A DNA stretch of 40,383 nt from an uncultured Actinomyces sp. Its GTDB lineage: Bacteria > Actinomycetota > Actinomycetes > Actinomycetales > Actinomycetaceae. Position numbers and translations under genes: made by a program. The stretch spans positions 1-40,383 of the forward strand of contig CAJZDJ010000004.1 in assembly GCA_915063485.1 (NCBI GenBank), given 5' to 3'. Shown one piece after another: positions 33,206 to 40,383 of this stretch; position 1 is the first letter of the stretch, and each line of letters starts with the position of its first letter. The notes below the pieces were generated by a model. The model ran no database searches. It worked only from the letters and a program-made list of their open reading frames with translations, and had not been told where the DNA came from.

Positions 33206-34720
33206 TCAGGCGCCCAGGTCACAGGTGACAGCGAAACCAGTAGAAAGATCCTTAATAGTCACCTGCACCGTAGAAGCAGAAGAAACTACGTAACGCTCCT
33301 CAATCAGCGGGCCATTATCGATGCGCTCCACCGCAACCTCAGCCAGGTTAACCTCAGGGTCCTCCTGCAGCTGGCGAGTGAAGGGGAACAGCACCGTGCC
33401 AGCCGGGGAAACCTCACCCACGGGCACACCATAAGCGTCCGTCTCGGTGTACTCCACAAACCGGAAGTGACCCACGTTGTGGGCAGCCTGGTAGGTACGC
33501 ACCAAGCTCACATCCCCGCTAGGAGCCAGCGACAAGTCAGCACCCAGCAGCGGGTCAAAGCTAACCTCCTGACCGCCGCGCATCTCACGGAACACACCCA
33601 CGCCACGCGAAAGCTTGTCATACAGGGCGTAACCAGAGTCAGGGTCAGCCGCAATAGCCAAACCAATAGCGGTAGAAGCAGCCGTGTAGCTAGAACGGTG
33701 CACACGGTAGCCATAACGCTGCTTAAGGGCGCGAGTAATAGCCGGCAGGTGGGCGGCGCCACCAACCACATACAGACCCGCAGTCTCAGTGGTGAGCGCA
33801 AACTTACCGCGCGCATTAACATGCACCAACGGCTCCATGGCGGCAAAAGTACGCTCAATCAGCTCATCAATAGCCTCATAGAAAGCCTTAACCGGCACGC
33901 TCACGCTCTTACCCAGAGCCTCAACCGCCACCGAACGCGAGTTGGGGTTCAAAGACTCCTTAGCGATACGGCATTCATGCAGCAGCAGGTTCAGCTCACG
34001 CGAGCTTAGCTGGGCGCGCTCGCGGCCTAGCTTGGCCAAAACCAGGTCAGCTAGAACAGAGTCAAAGTCGTCACCACCAAGCTGGTTGTGACCGTAAGAA
34101 TCAATCACCTCGTGGCGCTTACCCTCGCAAGAAACCAGGGAGGCGTCAAAAGTGCCACCACCAAGGTCATAAACCAGTACGCGGGTGCGCTTGGAGTTAA
34201 TGGTGGAGGCGTAACGCTGGGTGTATTCAAAACCGGCAGCGCTGGGCTCATTAATCATGGACAGCACCTGCCAGCCGCCACGTTCAAAAGCCTCAATAGT
34301 CATTAGGCGTTGACCGCTAAAAGCGTGGGCGGGAATACCAATTACCGCTTCTAGCGGCTCATTTTCACGCAGTGGGCTGATAGTGGAGGTCTCACGCACC
34401 TGCTGGGCTACATAAGCCAAAAAGCCGCTAACTAGCTCCATAATGGGGTAGCTGCGCTCCCCTAGGCTCACCTGGGTGTTGGGGGTGACGTCAACATCAG
34501 ACAGCAGGCGTTTAATTGAACGCAGGAAATCGCCGCCAGTCAGGGCCACGGCTTCAGCTTCAAAACCGTAGACAAGTTTGGCTCCATCCCAGGCCACTAA
34601 GGACGGAATGTAATCGATCCAGTCGCCTGCTTCATTGCCAAAACTGACAACTGGGTAGTTGCCACGGTCCGCATAAGCGACGGTAGTGTGGGTGGTTCCA
34701 AAATCGACGCCAAATCTCAT
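33206..34720 (-). CDS. Hsp70-family protein (DnaK-like ATPase)
   Basis: The 504-residue protein has the actin/Hsp70 ATPase fold: phosphate-1 loop GVDFGTTHTTVAYAD at the N-terminus, NEPSAAGFEYT (about 172), phosphate-2 loop VYDLGGGTFDASLV (about 195) and adenosine motif YVVGGAAHLPAITRALKQRYG (about 310). The part after residue 370 is much shorter than the DnaK substrate-binding region and shows beta-rich segments without the helical lid. It is therefore a divergent, lid-less Hsp70 and not the housekeeping DnaK. The start ATG at 34718-34720 lies just downstream of a good -10 box. It probably leads a unit with menA and menB, but no functional link to menaquinone is known to me. Confidence 0.88.
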   Translation of the reverse strand: MRFGVDFGTTHTTVAYADRGNYPVVSFGNEAGDWIDYIPSLVAWDGAKLVYGFEAEAVALTGGDFLRSIKRLLSDVDVTPNTQVSLGERSYPIMELVSGFLAYVAQQVRETSTISPLRENEPLEAVIGIPAHAFSGQRLMTIEAFERGGWQVLSMINEPSAAGFEYTQRYASTINSKRTRVLVYDLGGGTFDASLVSCEGKRHEVIDSYGHNQLGGDDFDSVLADLVLAKLGRERAQLSSRELNLLLHECRIAKESLNPNSRSVAVEALGKSVSVPVKAFYEAIDELIERTFAAMEPLVHVNARGKFALTTETAGLYVVGGAAHLPAITRALKQRYGYRVHRSSYTAASTAIGLAIAADPDSGYALYDKLSRGVGVFREMRGGQEVSFDPLLGADLSLAPSGDVSLVRTYQAAHNVGHFRFVEYTETDAYGVPVGEVSPAGTVLFPFTRQLQEDPEVNLAEVAVERIDNGPLIEERYVVSSASTVQVTIKDLSTGFAVTCDLGA

Positions 34721-34745
34721 GTGCCAAGCCTATGGCAGTGCAAAG

Positions 34746-34751
34746 ATTATA
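34746..34751 (-). promoter_or_regulatory. Perfect -10 box upstream of the Hsp70-menA-menB unit
   Basis: TATAAT on the minus strand lies 25 bases before the Hsp70 ATG, which gives a short leader of about 18-20 bases. No convincing -35 box stands 16-18 bases further upstream (TTGCGT is 13 bases away). The box is supported by its position between the tkt terminator and the gene. Confidence 0.45.
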
Positions 34752-34826
34752 ACCAGGGACCAACACGCAAATGAGACGTAATATTGCCAGGTAGACAAGC
34801 TTTAATACACCTTCTTATAAAAAACC

Positions 34827-34872
34827 AGCAGGTGGAGATTGAATCTAACGATGCATTCAATCTCCACCTGCT
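34827..34872 (-). terminator. Strong intrinsic terminator after transketolase
   Basis: An 18-bp perfect stem (34827-34844 with 34855-34872) closes a 10-base loop. On the minus strand it is followed by GGTTTTTTATAAG, a six-T tract. It lies 70 bases past the tkt stop and cleanly separates the sugar locus from the Hsp70-menA-menB unit. Confidence 0.9.
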
Positions 34873-34942
34873 TAGTATCCAGGTTTAAAGTTCAGCGCAT
34901 TTGGCTGCGCATCAAACCTGTTAGGTGTGTTTAGGTGCGCGC

Positions 34943-37033
34943 TTAGGCACGTGCCAGTGACTGCTTAGCCTTAGCCACCACGTTGTCCACGGTGAAACCA
35001 AAGTGCTCAAACAGCTCGGCGGGCGTGGCCGACTCGCCGTACTCATCAATGGCAATGATCTCGCCGGCGTCGCCAACCCATTCGCGCCACCCCATGGAAG
35101 AGGCAGCTTCCAGGGCCACGCGAGCCTTTACCTGACTGGGTAGCACCGATTCGCGGTATTCGGCGTCCTGCGCGTGGAACCATTCCCAACAGGGCACAGA
35201 CACCACGCGGGTGGGGATACCTTCAGCTTCCAGAGCCTGGCGCGCCTCAACTGCCAAAGCCACTTCACTGCCGGTAGCTAGCAGCAGCACCTGCGGCTTA
35301 GCGTCACTGGCCTCAACCAGGGTGTAGGCGCCACGCAAGGTGCCTTCAGCGGGAGCAAAGCCGCCCTCACTGCGGTCAAAGACCGGCAGGTTTTGACGCG
35401 ACAGCACCAATCCGGTGGGGCTATCGCGGTGAGCCAAGGCGCCGAGCCAAGCCTGCGCAGTTTCGTTGGCGTCAGCGGGGCGAACCACGCTTAGGCCAGG
35501 CATAACTCGCAGCGAAGCGATGTGCTCAATGGGCTGGTGGGTGGGGCCATCCTCACCCACGCCGATAGAGTCGTGGCTCCACACAAAGACGGTGGGCAGC
35601 TTCTGCAAGGCAGCCAGGCGCACCGCCGGACGCATGTAGTCAGAAAATACCAGGAAGGTACCGCCGTAGGCGCGGGTCAGCCCCGACTGTACAATACCGT
35701 TGAGCATGTTACCCATGGCGTGCTCACGCACCCCGAAGTGGATAATGCGCCCATAGGGGCCATTTTCCTCAGGGTTTAGTGAGCCCTCGGGCAGGAACTC
35801 ACTGGCACCAGCAATGTTGGTCATGTTGGAGCCGCCCAGGTCAGCGGAGCCACCCCATAGTTCAGGCAGTGTGGAGGCAATGGCCGACAGGGTCTTGCCG
35901 CTGGCCGCGCGGGTAGACAAGCTAGAGCCCGGCTCGAAAACCGGCAGGACGTCGTCGAGCTCAGCCGGCAGCAGGCCAGCACGTACCCGCTCTAGCAGCT
36001 CCAGAGCCTGTGGGTTAGCCTGCCCCCAAGCCTCAAAGCGCTTATCCCAAGCGGCGTGCAGCTCGGCGCCACGCTGGCCAGCCTGGGCGCGAGTGTATTC
36101 CAGCACCTGAGCAGGCAGAGCAAAACGCTCGTTGGGGTCTAGGCCAAGGTTCTGCTTGAGACCAGCTACCTCACTTTCACCCAGCTTGGCGCCGTGGGAG
36201 GAGGCACTGCCCTGCTTGGTGGGGCACGGCCAGGCAATGATGGTGCTCAGGCGGATCAGTGAAGGACGCTTGGTTTCTGCACGGGCAGCTTCTAGGGCCT
36301 CGTGCAGGGCCTTTACATCCTCGTAGTAGCCACCGTCACTACCAGCACTACGCCAATCCACGTGCTCGGTGTGCCAGCCCTGGGCGGCAAAACGGGCCTC
36401 AACGTCGTCACGGAAGGCCAAACTGGCATCACCTTCAATGGTGATGGCGTTGTCATCCCAGATAACGATCAGGTTGCCTAGCTCCTGGGTGCCGGCGAAG
36501 GAGGCGGCCTCAATGGTTACGCCTTCTTGCATACACCCGTCACCGGCGATCACGTAGATGTTGTGGTCAAAAATTGACTCACCGGCAGGGGTGGCGGCGT
36601 CGTAGAGGCCGTGCTCACGGCGGGCGGCAGCGGCCATACCCACCGCAGCGGCAAAACCGGAACCTAGCGGACCAGTGGTGGCCTCCACGCCCGGAGTGTG
36701 ACCATATTCGGGGTGTGCAGGGGTGCGCGAGCCACGCCGACGCAGCTGCTCCAGATCGCTAACCTCCAGCCCGTAGCCGGCTAGCACCAGCTGCACGTAC
36801 TGCATCACCGAGGCGTGCCCGGCACTGAGGATAAAACGGTCGCGTCCGAGCCAAGTGGGGCAAGCCGGGTCTACTCGCATCTCCTTCTGGTAGAGCAAGT
36901 AGGCCGCCGCCGTCAGGGAGATTGCAGCACCCGGGTGTCCGGAGCCAACCTTCTCCACGGCGTCTGCCGCCAGTGCCTTGCCAAACGCCACTGCACGCTC
37001 ATCTAGCTCATTCCAGCTAAACGATTTAGTCAT
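34943..37033 (-). CDS. tkt: Transketolase
   Basis: Transketolase moves two-carbon units between xylulose 5-phosphate and aldose phosphates in the cytosolic pentose phosphate pathway, using ThDP. The N-terminal motif VGSGHPGAAISLTAAAYLL and the ThDP motif GDGCMQEGVTIEAASFAG ending NAITIEG are intact. The catalytic Glu is in FGVREHAMGNMLNG, and WSHDSIGVGEDGPTHQPIEH is the conserved second-domain signature. Length 696 residues. ATG 37031-37033 has GAAAGG upstream. It follows the FGGY kinase by 68 bases, a spacer that holds an imperfect inverted repeat. It may be the general housekeeping transketolase or one dedicated to the sugar locus; the usual partner genes tal and zwf are not in the window. 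Confidence 0.96.
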   Translation of the reverse strand: MTKSFSWNELDERAVAFGKALAADAVEKVGSGHPGAAISLTAAAYLLYQKEMRVDPACPTWLGRDRFILSAGHASVMQYVQLVLAGYGLEVSDLEQLRRRGSRTPAHPEYGHTPGVEATTGPLGSGFAAAVGMAAAARREHGLYDAATPAGESIFDHNIYVIAGDGCMQEGVTIEAASFAGTQELGNLIVIWDDNAITIEGDASLAFRDDVEARFAAQGWHTEHVDWRSAGSDGGYYEDVKALHEALEAARAETKRPSLIRLSTIIAWPCPTKQGSASSHGAKLGESEVAGLKQNLGLDPNERFALPAQVLEYTRAQAGQRGAELHAAWDKRFEAWGQANPQALELLERVRAGLLPAELDDVLPVFEPGSSLSTRAASGKTLSAIASTLPELWGGSADLGGSNMTNIAGASEFLPEGSLNPEENGPYGRIIHFGVREHAMGNMLNGIVQSGLTRAYGGTFLVFSDYMRPAVRLAALQKLPTVFVWSHDSIGVGEDGPTHQPIEHIASLRVMPGLSVVRPADANETAQAWLGALAHRDSPTGLVLSRQNLPVFDRSEGGFAPAEGTLRGAYTLVEASDAKPQVLLLATGSEVALAVEARQALEAEGIPTRVVSVPCWEWFHAQDAEYRESVLPSQVKARVALEAASSMGWREWVGDAGEIIAIDEYGESATPAELFEHFGFTVDNVVAKAKQSLARA

Positions 37034-37070
37034 TCAAAAGTGCCTTTCTTATTATCCTGGCAAGCTACGG

Positions 37071-37091
37071 GCTTTATAGCACCCTATAAGC
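37071..37091. promoter_or_regulatory. Inverted repeat upstream of tkt
   Basis: GCTTTATAG (37071-37079) and CTATAAGC (37084-37091) form an imperfect palindrome in the short spacer between the kinase stop and the tkt start. On the minus strand it includes TATAAA, which could be a -10 box, so the palindrome could be an operator overlapping a tkt promoter. No regulator gene is nearby. Confidence 0.3.
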
Positions 37092-37101
37092 TTACTCTGG
37101 T

Positions 37102-38679
37102 TTAGTTCTTGGCGTTGGCGTTGAGGTGGTCAACCGTGGAGTGGATTTGCTCGCGTAGTGCCGGGTAACGCTCCATGTAGGTTTGGAAATAGAACTGGTA
37201 TTCCTCGTGGGCCTCAGGGTTGGGCTCGATGGTTTCGGTTACGTGCACCATGTTCGCGGCGGCGTCCTCAATTGAGGAGTAGAACTCGCTACCTACCGCA
37301 GCCAGCATGCAAGAGCCCAGCACGACGGCGTCGCCCACCTCAGTCAAGGTGATGGGCACCCCGGTCACGTCTGCGTGCATCTGCATCCACTGACGCGACT
37401 TGGTTGCCCCACCGCAAGCCACCAGCTCCTTGGTTTCAATCCCGGCTTGACGCAGCTTGAGTAGGTTGTGGGCGACGTCGTAGCACACGCCCTCCTCAAT
37501 GGCACGGTAGAGGTGGGCGGCAGTGTGCCCCAGGGAAAGGCCCGAGAAGATACCGCGCGCCTTGGAGTCGGTGTAGGGGGTGCGGTTGCCCTGGAAGTAT
37601 TCGTTGACGATGAGGCCATCGCAACCAATGGGTAGCTCGTCAGCCTTACGGTCCCACAGGTAGTAGGGGCTCATGCCGGTAGCTTCAGCCTCAGCGGCAA
37701 CGGCCCCGCCGAAGTTTTCCTTGAACCACTTGAGTACCGAGCCGGAGGAGGAAATACCGCCTTCAACGGTGTACTGGCCGCGGATAACGCCGTCGGTGTA
37801 GGAGCCGAAGAAGCCTTCACCGTAGCCAGCCACCGCGCTTTGACCGGTGATTACGTGGGAAGAGCCGGTGATCAGGGCTAGCTTGCCGGGGCTGACCACG
37901 CCCAAACCGATCTGGCCGGCCCAAGCGTCGGGCAGACCCTGAGCTACCGGCGTGCCCGGCACTAGACCCAGGTCGCGGGCGGCGACGGTAGACAGCTCGC
38001 CCACTAGTACACCCAGGTCATTTACGGTTTCAGGGAGCTTGTCAAAGACGTCGCCGGCGCCCACGTGGGCGTAGAAGTCTTCCGGCCAGCCACCGTGGTC
38101 GCGGTTGTAGTACATGCGCAGGGCGGCGGAGTTGATGTTGACAGACCAGTTACCGGTCAGGCGGTAGGTGAGCCAGTCGGGGGCGTCAACTAGGCGGTAG
38201 GCGGCGTCGTAAATGTCGCGCTCGTTTTCACGCAGCCAGGCGGCCTTGAAGGGGTACCACTCGGCGGTTGCCGGCATGGTTCCGCCACCGTTGTATAGGC
38301 GCGCCCAGGAGTCTGAGGTCAACGCCCGCTCTGCCTGCTCAGCGGCACGCACGTCCATCCACATGATGGCGTTACGTAGGGCGTTACCGTTTTTGTCCAT
38401 GGGCACCACGGTCATGGTGGTGGCGTCATAGGAGATGCCACCAATGGACTGGGGCGGAATGTAGGCGTTGTCCATGGCTTTGCGGGTGGAGGCCATCAGT
38501 GCGTTCCACCAGTCGTCAGGTGACTGCTCAGCCCAGCCCGGGCGGGGGTAGTGGGTCTTGTAAGGCGTGGCCGCGAATGAAATCGGGTGGCCTTCTAGGT
38601 CAAAGATAGCCACGCGACACGATTCGGTACCGAAATCAATACCCATTACAAATGGGCCGTTAATGTTTACAAATGCCAT
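37102..38679 (-). CDS. FGGY-family carbohydrate kinase, probable pentulokinase
   Basis: FGGY kinases phosphorylate sugars such as ribulose, xylulose or glycerol with ATP. The N-terminal phosphate motif is MGIDFGTESCRVAIFD, closer to the ribulokinase-type GTxSxR than to the XylB type. IMWMDVRAAEQAERA, PDAWAGQIGLG and ALITGSSHVITGQS follow. The C-terminal FGGY signature region is ELVACGGATKSRQWMQMHADVTGVPI. About 525 residues, between xylulokinases and L-ribulokinases in length. I choose ATG 38677-38679, with AGGAG six bases upstream; the adjacent ATG three bases earlier is too close. The neighbours (phosphatase, membrane protein, transketolase) suggest entry of a pentulose into the pentose phosphate pathway. 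The exact sugar cannot be read. Confidence 0.88.
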   Translation of the reverse strand: MAFVNINGPFVMGIDFGTESCRVAIFDLEGHPISFAATPYKTHYPRPGWAEQSPDDWWNALMASTRKAMDNAYIPPQSIGGISYDATTMTVVPMDKNGNALRNAIMWMDVRAAEQAERALTSDSWARLYNGGGTMPATAEWYPFKAAWLRENERDIYDAAYRLVDAPDWLTYRLTGNWSVNINSAALRMYYNRDHGGWPEDFYAHVGAGDVFDKLPETVNDLGVLVGELSTVAARDLGLVPGTPVAQGLPDAWAGQIGLGVVSPGKLALITGSSHVITGQSAVAGYGEGFFGSYTDGVIRGQYTVEGGISSSGSVLKWFKENFGGAVAAEAEATGMSPYYLWDRKADELPIGCDGLIVNEYFQGNRTPYTDSKARGIFSGLSLGHTAAHLYRAIEEGVCYDVAHNLLKLRQAGIETKELVACGGATKSRQWMQMHADVTGVPITLTEVGDAVVLGSCMLAAVGSEFYSSIEDAAANMVHVTETIEPNPEAHEEYQFYFQTYMERYPALREQIHSTVDHLNANAKN

Positions 38680-38701
38680 CATTTGCTCCTTTGCGTTTAG
38701 T

Positions 38702-38727
38702 AATTGCACTGATGAAAATGCAATTGC
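38702..38727. promoter_or_regulatory. AATTGCA inverted repeat, candidate operator
   Basis: AATTGCA (38702-38708) and TGCAATT (38719-38725) are exact inverted copies 10 bases apart, and GCAATTGC at 38720-38727 is itself palindromic. They sit 12 bases upstream of the kinase ribosome site. TTGCAT and TACTAA on the minus strand, 15 bases apart, could be promoter boxes overlapped by the palindrome, as in a repressor operator. Confidence 0.4.
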
Positions 38728-38758
38728 TTGTGGGACTACCGTGTCCCTGGTTAATAGT

Positions 38759-38801
38759 CAGCCCGGTGACTTAGCTATTTAGCAAGGAAGCCACCGGGCT
38801 G
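38759..38801. terminator. Two-part hairpin between phosphatase and kinase genes
   Basis: CAGCCCGGTG (38759-38768) pairs with CACCGGGCTG (38792-38801). The loop contains a second small stem (GCTA / TAGC with flanking CTT / AAG). It begins 23 bases after the phosphatase stop. There is no U-tract on the minus strand, so it could be a partial terminator, a processing site or a transcript stabiliser setting different levels for the two genes. Confidence 0.55.
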
Positions 38802-38823
38802 TAAGAACCGGCGCGGTTAAGCG

Positions 38824-39675
38824 CTAGTCGTCTTCACTCCAGCCTAGCTGGGGCCAGTACTGTAGCGGGATAAGTTTGTCGATGCGATCGAGTATGTAGC
38901 GTGGGCGCTGGTCTTGTGCACGTGCACGCACGTCATCGAGGGTGGCTTCACCGGTGAGGGTCATGGCGCTGGCCATGCCGGTGTCTAGGGCCATCTGGAT
39001 GTCGGTTTGTAGCCGGTCACCCACCATTACGCAGTTAGCTGGATCTACATCTAGACCCGCTAGTGAGGCGGTGAGCATCACCGGGTTGGGTTTACCAAGG
39101 TTGGCGACGCATTTGGTGCCGGTGCAGGCCTCGATGGCAGCGATAATCGAGGCCGCATCCGGCTGGCCGTGTCCGCCCGGGAAGGGGCAGAAACGGTCTG
39201 GGTTGGTAGCAATCAGGATGGCGCGCTTGTAAAACCAGATGGCGTCGAAGGCGATCTGTAGCTTGCGGTATTCGAAGGTGCGGTCGTAGGAGGCGATAAC
39301 CACATCGATTTCGCTGGGGTCTTCGCTGATCTTAAAACCGGCTTCGATCAGGGCTCGCTTAAGCGGCTCTTCACTGATTGGATAGACGACGGCGTCGGGG
39401 TGGTTAGCTTGCAGCCAACGTACCGTGGTGACCACCGTGTTGACGATTTCTTCAACCGGCGTCGGTAGTCCCAGTCGCGCCAACTTTTGCGCATATTCGG
39501 CCGGATCTTTGGTGGGGTTGTTGGATAGGTAGCGCACGGGAATGTTGCGCTCGTGCAGCTGCTCGATCATCCGTTTGGCACCGGGCAGGAGGTGGTCTCC
39601 TAGGTAGATAGTGCCATCCATGTCAAAGATGTAGGCGGCGTAAAAGTCCGTGGGGGTTTTAACGACGTCGTCCAT
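38824..39675 (-). CDS. HAD-IIA family sugar phosphatase (NagD/AraL-like)
   Basis: HAD-superfamily hydrolases of subfamily IIA remove phosphate from sugar phosphates or nucleotides through an aspartyl-phosphate. Motif I is FDMDGTIYLGDHLLPGA (about residue 18), with nucleophile Asp and the acid/base Asp. Motif II is VRYLSNNPTKDP (about residue 48). The IIA cap follows, then GKPNPVMLTASLAG (motif III Lys) and MVGDRLQTDIQMALDTGM (motif IV). Length 283 residues. ATG 39673-39675 with AGGGAAAAG upstream, 16 bases after the membrane-protein gene. B. subtilis AraL is a relative encoded inside an arabinose operon, which fits the neighbouring kinase. The substrate is unknown. Confidence 0.9.
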   Translation of the reverse strand: MDDVVKTPTDFYAAYIFDMDGTIYLGDHLLPGAKRMIEQLHERNIPVRYLSNNPTKDPAEYAQKLARLGLPTPVEEIVNTVVTTVRWLQANHPDAVVYPISEEPLKRALIEAGFKISEDPSEIDVVIASYDRTFEYRKLQIAFDAIWFYKRAILIATNPDRFCPFPGGHGQPDAASIIAAIEACTGTKCVANLGKPNPVMLTASLAGLDVDPANCVMVGDRLQTDIQMALDTGMASAMTLTGEATLDDVRARAQDQRPRYILDRIDKLIPLQYWPQLGWSEDD

Positions 39676-39691
39676 GGCTTTTCCCTAAACC

Positions 39692-40383
39692 TTAGGCTCC
39701 AGCGATCTGGGCCGCCGCCATGAAGATGGTGGTGGTGGTCCAAATAGCGATGGCCGGGGGGTCAATGTGGGTGTTACCACGGTCGTAGAAGACACGAGCC
39801 GCAACTTCACCGATAACAGCGCCGGTTAGACCACCCAGGGCACCGAGCACCAGGTAAATCAGGCCTACGCCGTGACCTGGGTTGAGACCCAGCACCGGGA
39901 TGAACTGGGTTACGGCCAGACCACCGGTGATGGTCATGTGGTGGGTTACGGGCATGTTGTGACCCAGGTTTAGGATCAAGATGCACAGGGCGGAGATAGC
40001 GAAACCGAATACCTGAGCGTTCTTGGCTTCAGCCAGAACCGGGAAGTGGTGGCTGAGTACCAGGGCGGCACCACCGAAAGCCATACCCCACATGACACCC
40101 AGGGTGATGAACTGTGAGGGCTTTTCCTGCCATTCGAGCCAACGAGCGCCTTCGCGGGGCTTGAAGCCCTGTAGGGCCGGCTTGGAGCCGAAGATGGAGT
40201 CACCAAACATCAGGCGAGCCACGATAGCGGAGATGAACACGGTGAAGGCAACCGAGTCGGTGTGGTGGCCAAACCACGGGATCATCAGTACTAGCTTCTG
40301 CAAAATAGCACCGAATACACCGAAGGCGGAACCAACCAGCCATACATCCGGCTTACCTAGGCCACTAAGCGGGGTAACAATGT
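39692..40383 (-). CDS. Polytopic membrane protein of unknown family (partial), possible permease
   Basis: The open frame runs off the window edge at 40383; at least 229 residues are present, all but the N-terminal part. I do not recognise the family. Six to seven membrane segments are visible, for example DVWLVGSAFGVFGAILQ, TVFISAIVARLMFG, FITLGVMWGMAFGGAALVL, VFGFAISALCILILNL and GVGLIYLVLGALGGLTGAVIG. Polar motifs between helices are HHTDSVAF, GHNMPVTHHMT and GLNPGHGVG, unusually rich in His. It is 16 bases upstream of the phosphatase gene, so transport of the sugar used by the kinase is a reasonable guess from position only. No start codon can be assigned. Confidence 0.7.
   Translation of the reverse strand, partial: IVTPLSGLGKPDVWLVGSAFGVFGAILQKLVLMIPWFGHHTDSVAFTVFISAIVARLMFGDSIFGSKPALQGFKPREGARWLEWQEKPSQFITLGVMWGMAFGGAALVLSHHFPVLAEAKNAQVFGFAISALCILILNLGHNMPVTHHMTITGGLAVTQFIPVLGLNPGHGVGLIYLVLGALGGLTGAVIGEVAARVFYDRGNTHIDPPAIAIWTTTTIFMAAAQIAGA

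Noticed and set aside
34946..34990. Possible riboswitch upstream of thiamine-diphosphate enzymes tkt and menD
   Set aside because: The upstream gaps are only 57-68 bases, too short for a TPP aptamer, and no CTGAGA-type core was seen there.

Overview
The window looks like a chromosomal segment of a menaquinone-respiring actinobacterium, most like the family Actinomycetaceae. The reasons are a GC content in the high 50s by eye, frequent GTG starts, the actinobacterial form of complex I (a full fourteen-gene nuo operon), an FprA/adrenodoxin-reductase type ferredoxin-NADP reductase, and a menaquinone (men) cluster without ubiquinone genes. I cannot name the species.

Layout. 1-120 is the right end of an ISL3-type insertion sequence, followed by about 340 bases without a convincing intact gene (a long-armed stem at 174-241 and a possibly decayed frame at 281-451). 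464-2947 (minus) holds a small membrane protein, the ATPase ychF and a GNAT acetyltransferase; rmuC (plus) is divergent. rmuC and fpr converge on a repeat-rich, hairpin-bearing spacer (4334-4579). From 23403 down to 6236 runs nuoABCDEFGHIJKLMN plus a polyprenyl diphosphate synthase, one minus-strand operon in which most stop and start codons overlap. Divergent from it are menG and menF (plus). Then, on the minus strand, come an HtrA-like protease, menD, menC, a 5'-truncated yagU-like remnant, menB, menA and an Hsp70-family gene. The last 5.5 kb (minus) holds transketolase, an FGGY-family sugar kinase, a NagD/AraL-like HAD phosphatase and a partial membrane protein of unknown family, which together look like a pentose-type utilisation locus.

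How they fit. Complex I passes electrons from NADH to menaquinone. MenF, MenD, MenC and MenB make the naphthoate ring precursor, the polyprenyl synthase makes the side chain, MenA joins them and MenG methylates the product. So the dehydrogenase and most of the pathway for its electron acceptor lie in one 27-kb block. menE (CoA ligase) and the thioesterase steps are not seen here.

The points most worth a second look are a strongly over-represented 11-mer found in one orientation only, low-complexity insertions in several men enzymes, the sugar-kinase locus with an unrecognised membrane protein, the yagU remnant inside the men cluster, and the AAACCAG repeat spacer. No tRNA, rRNA or CRISPR array was seen.
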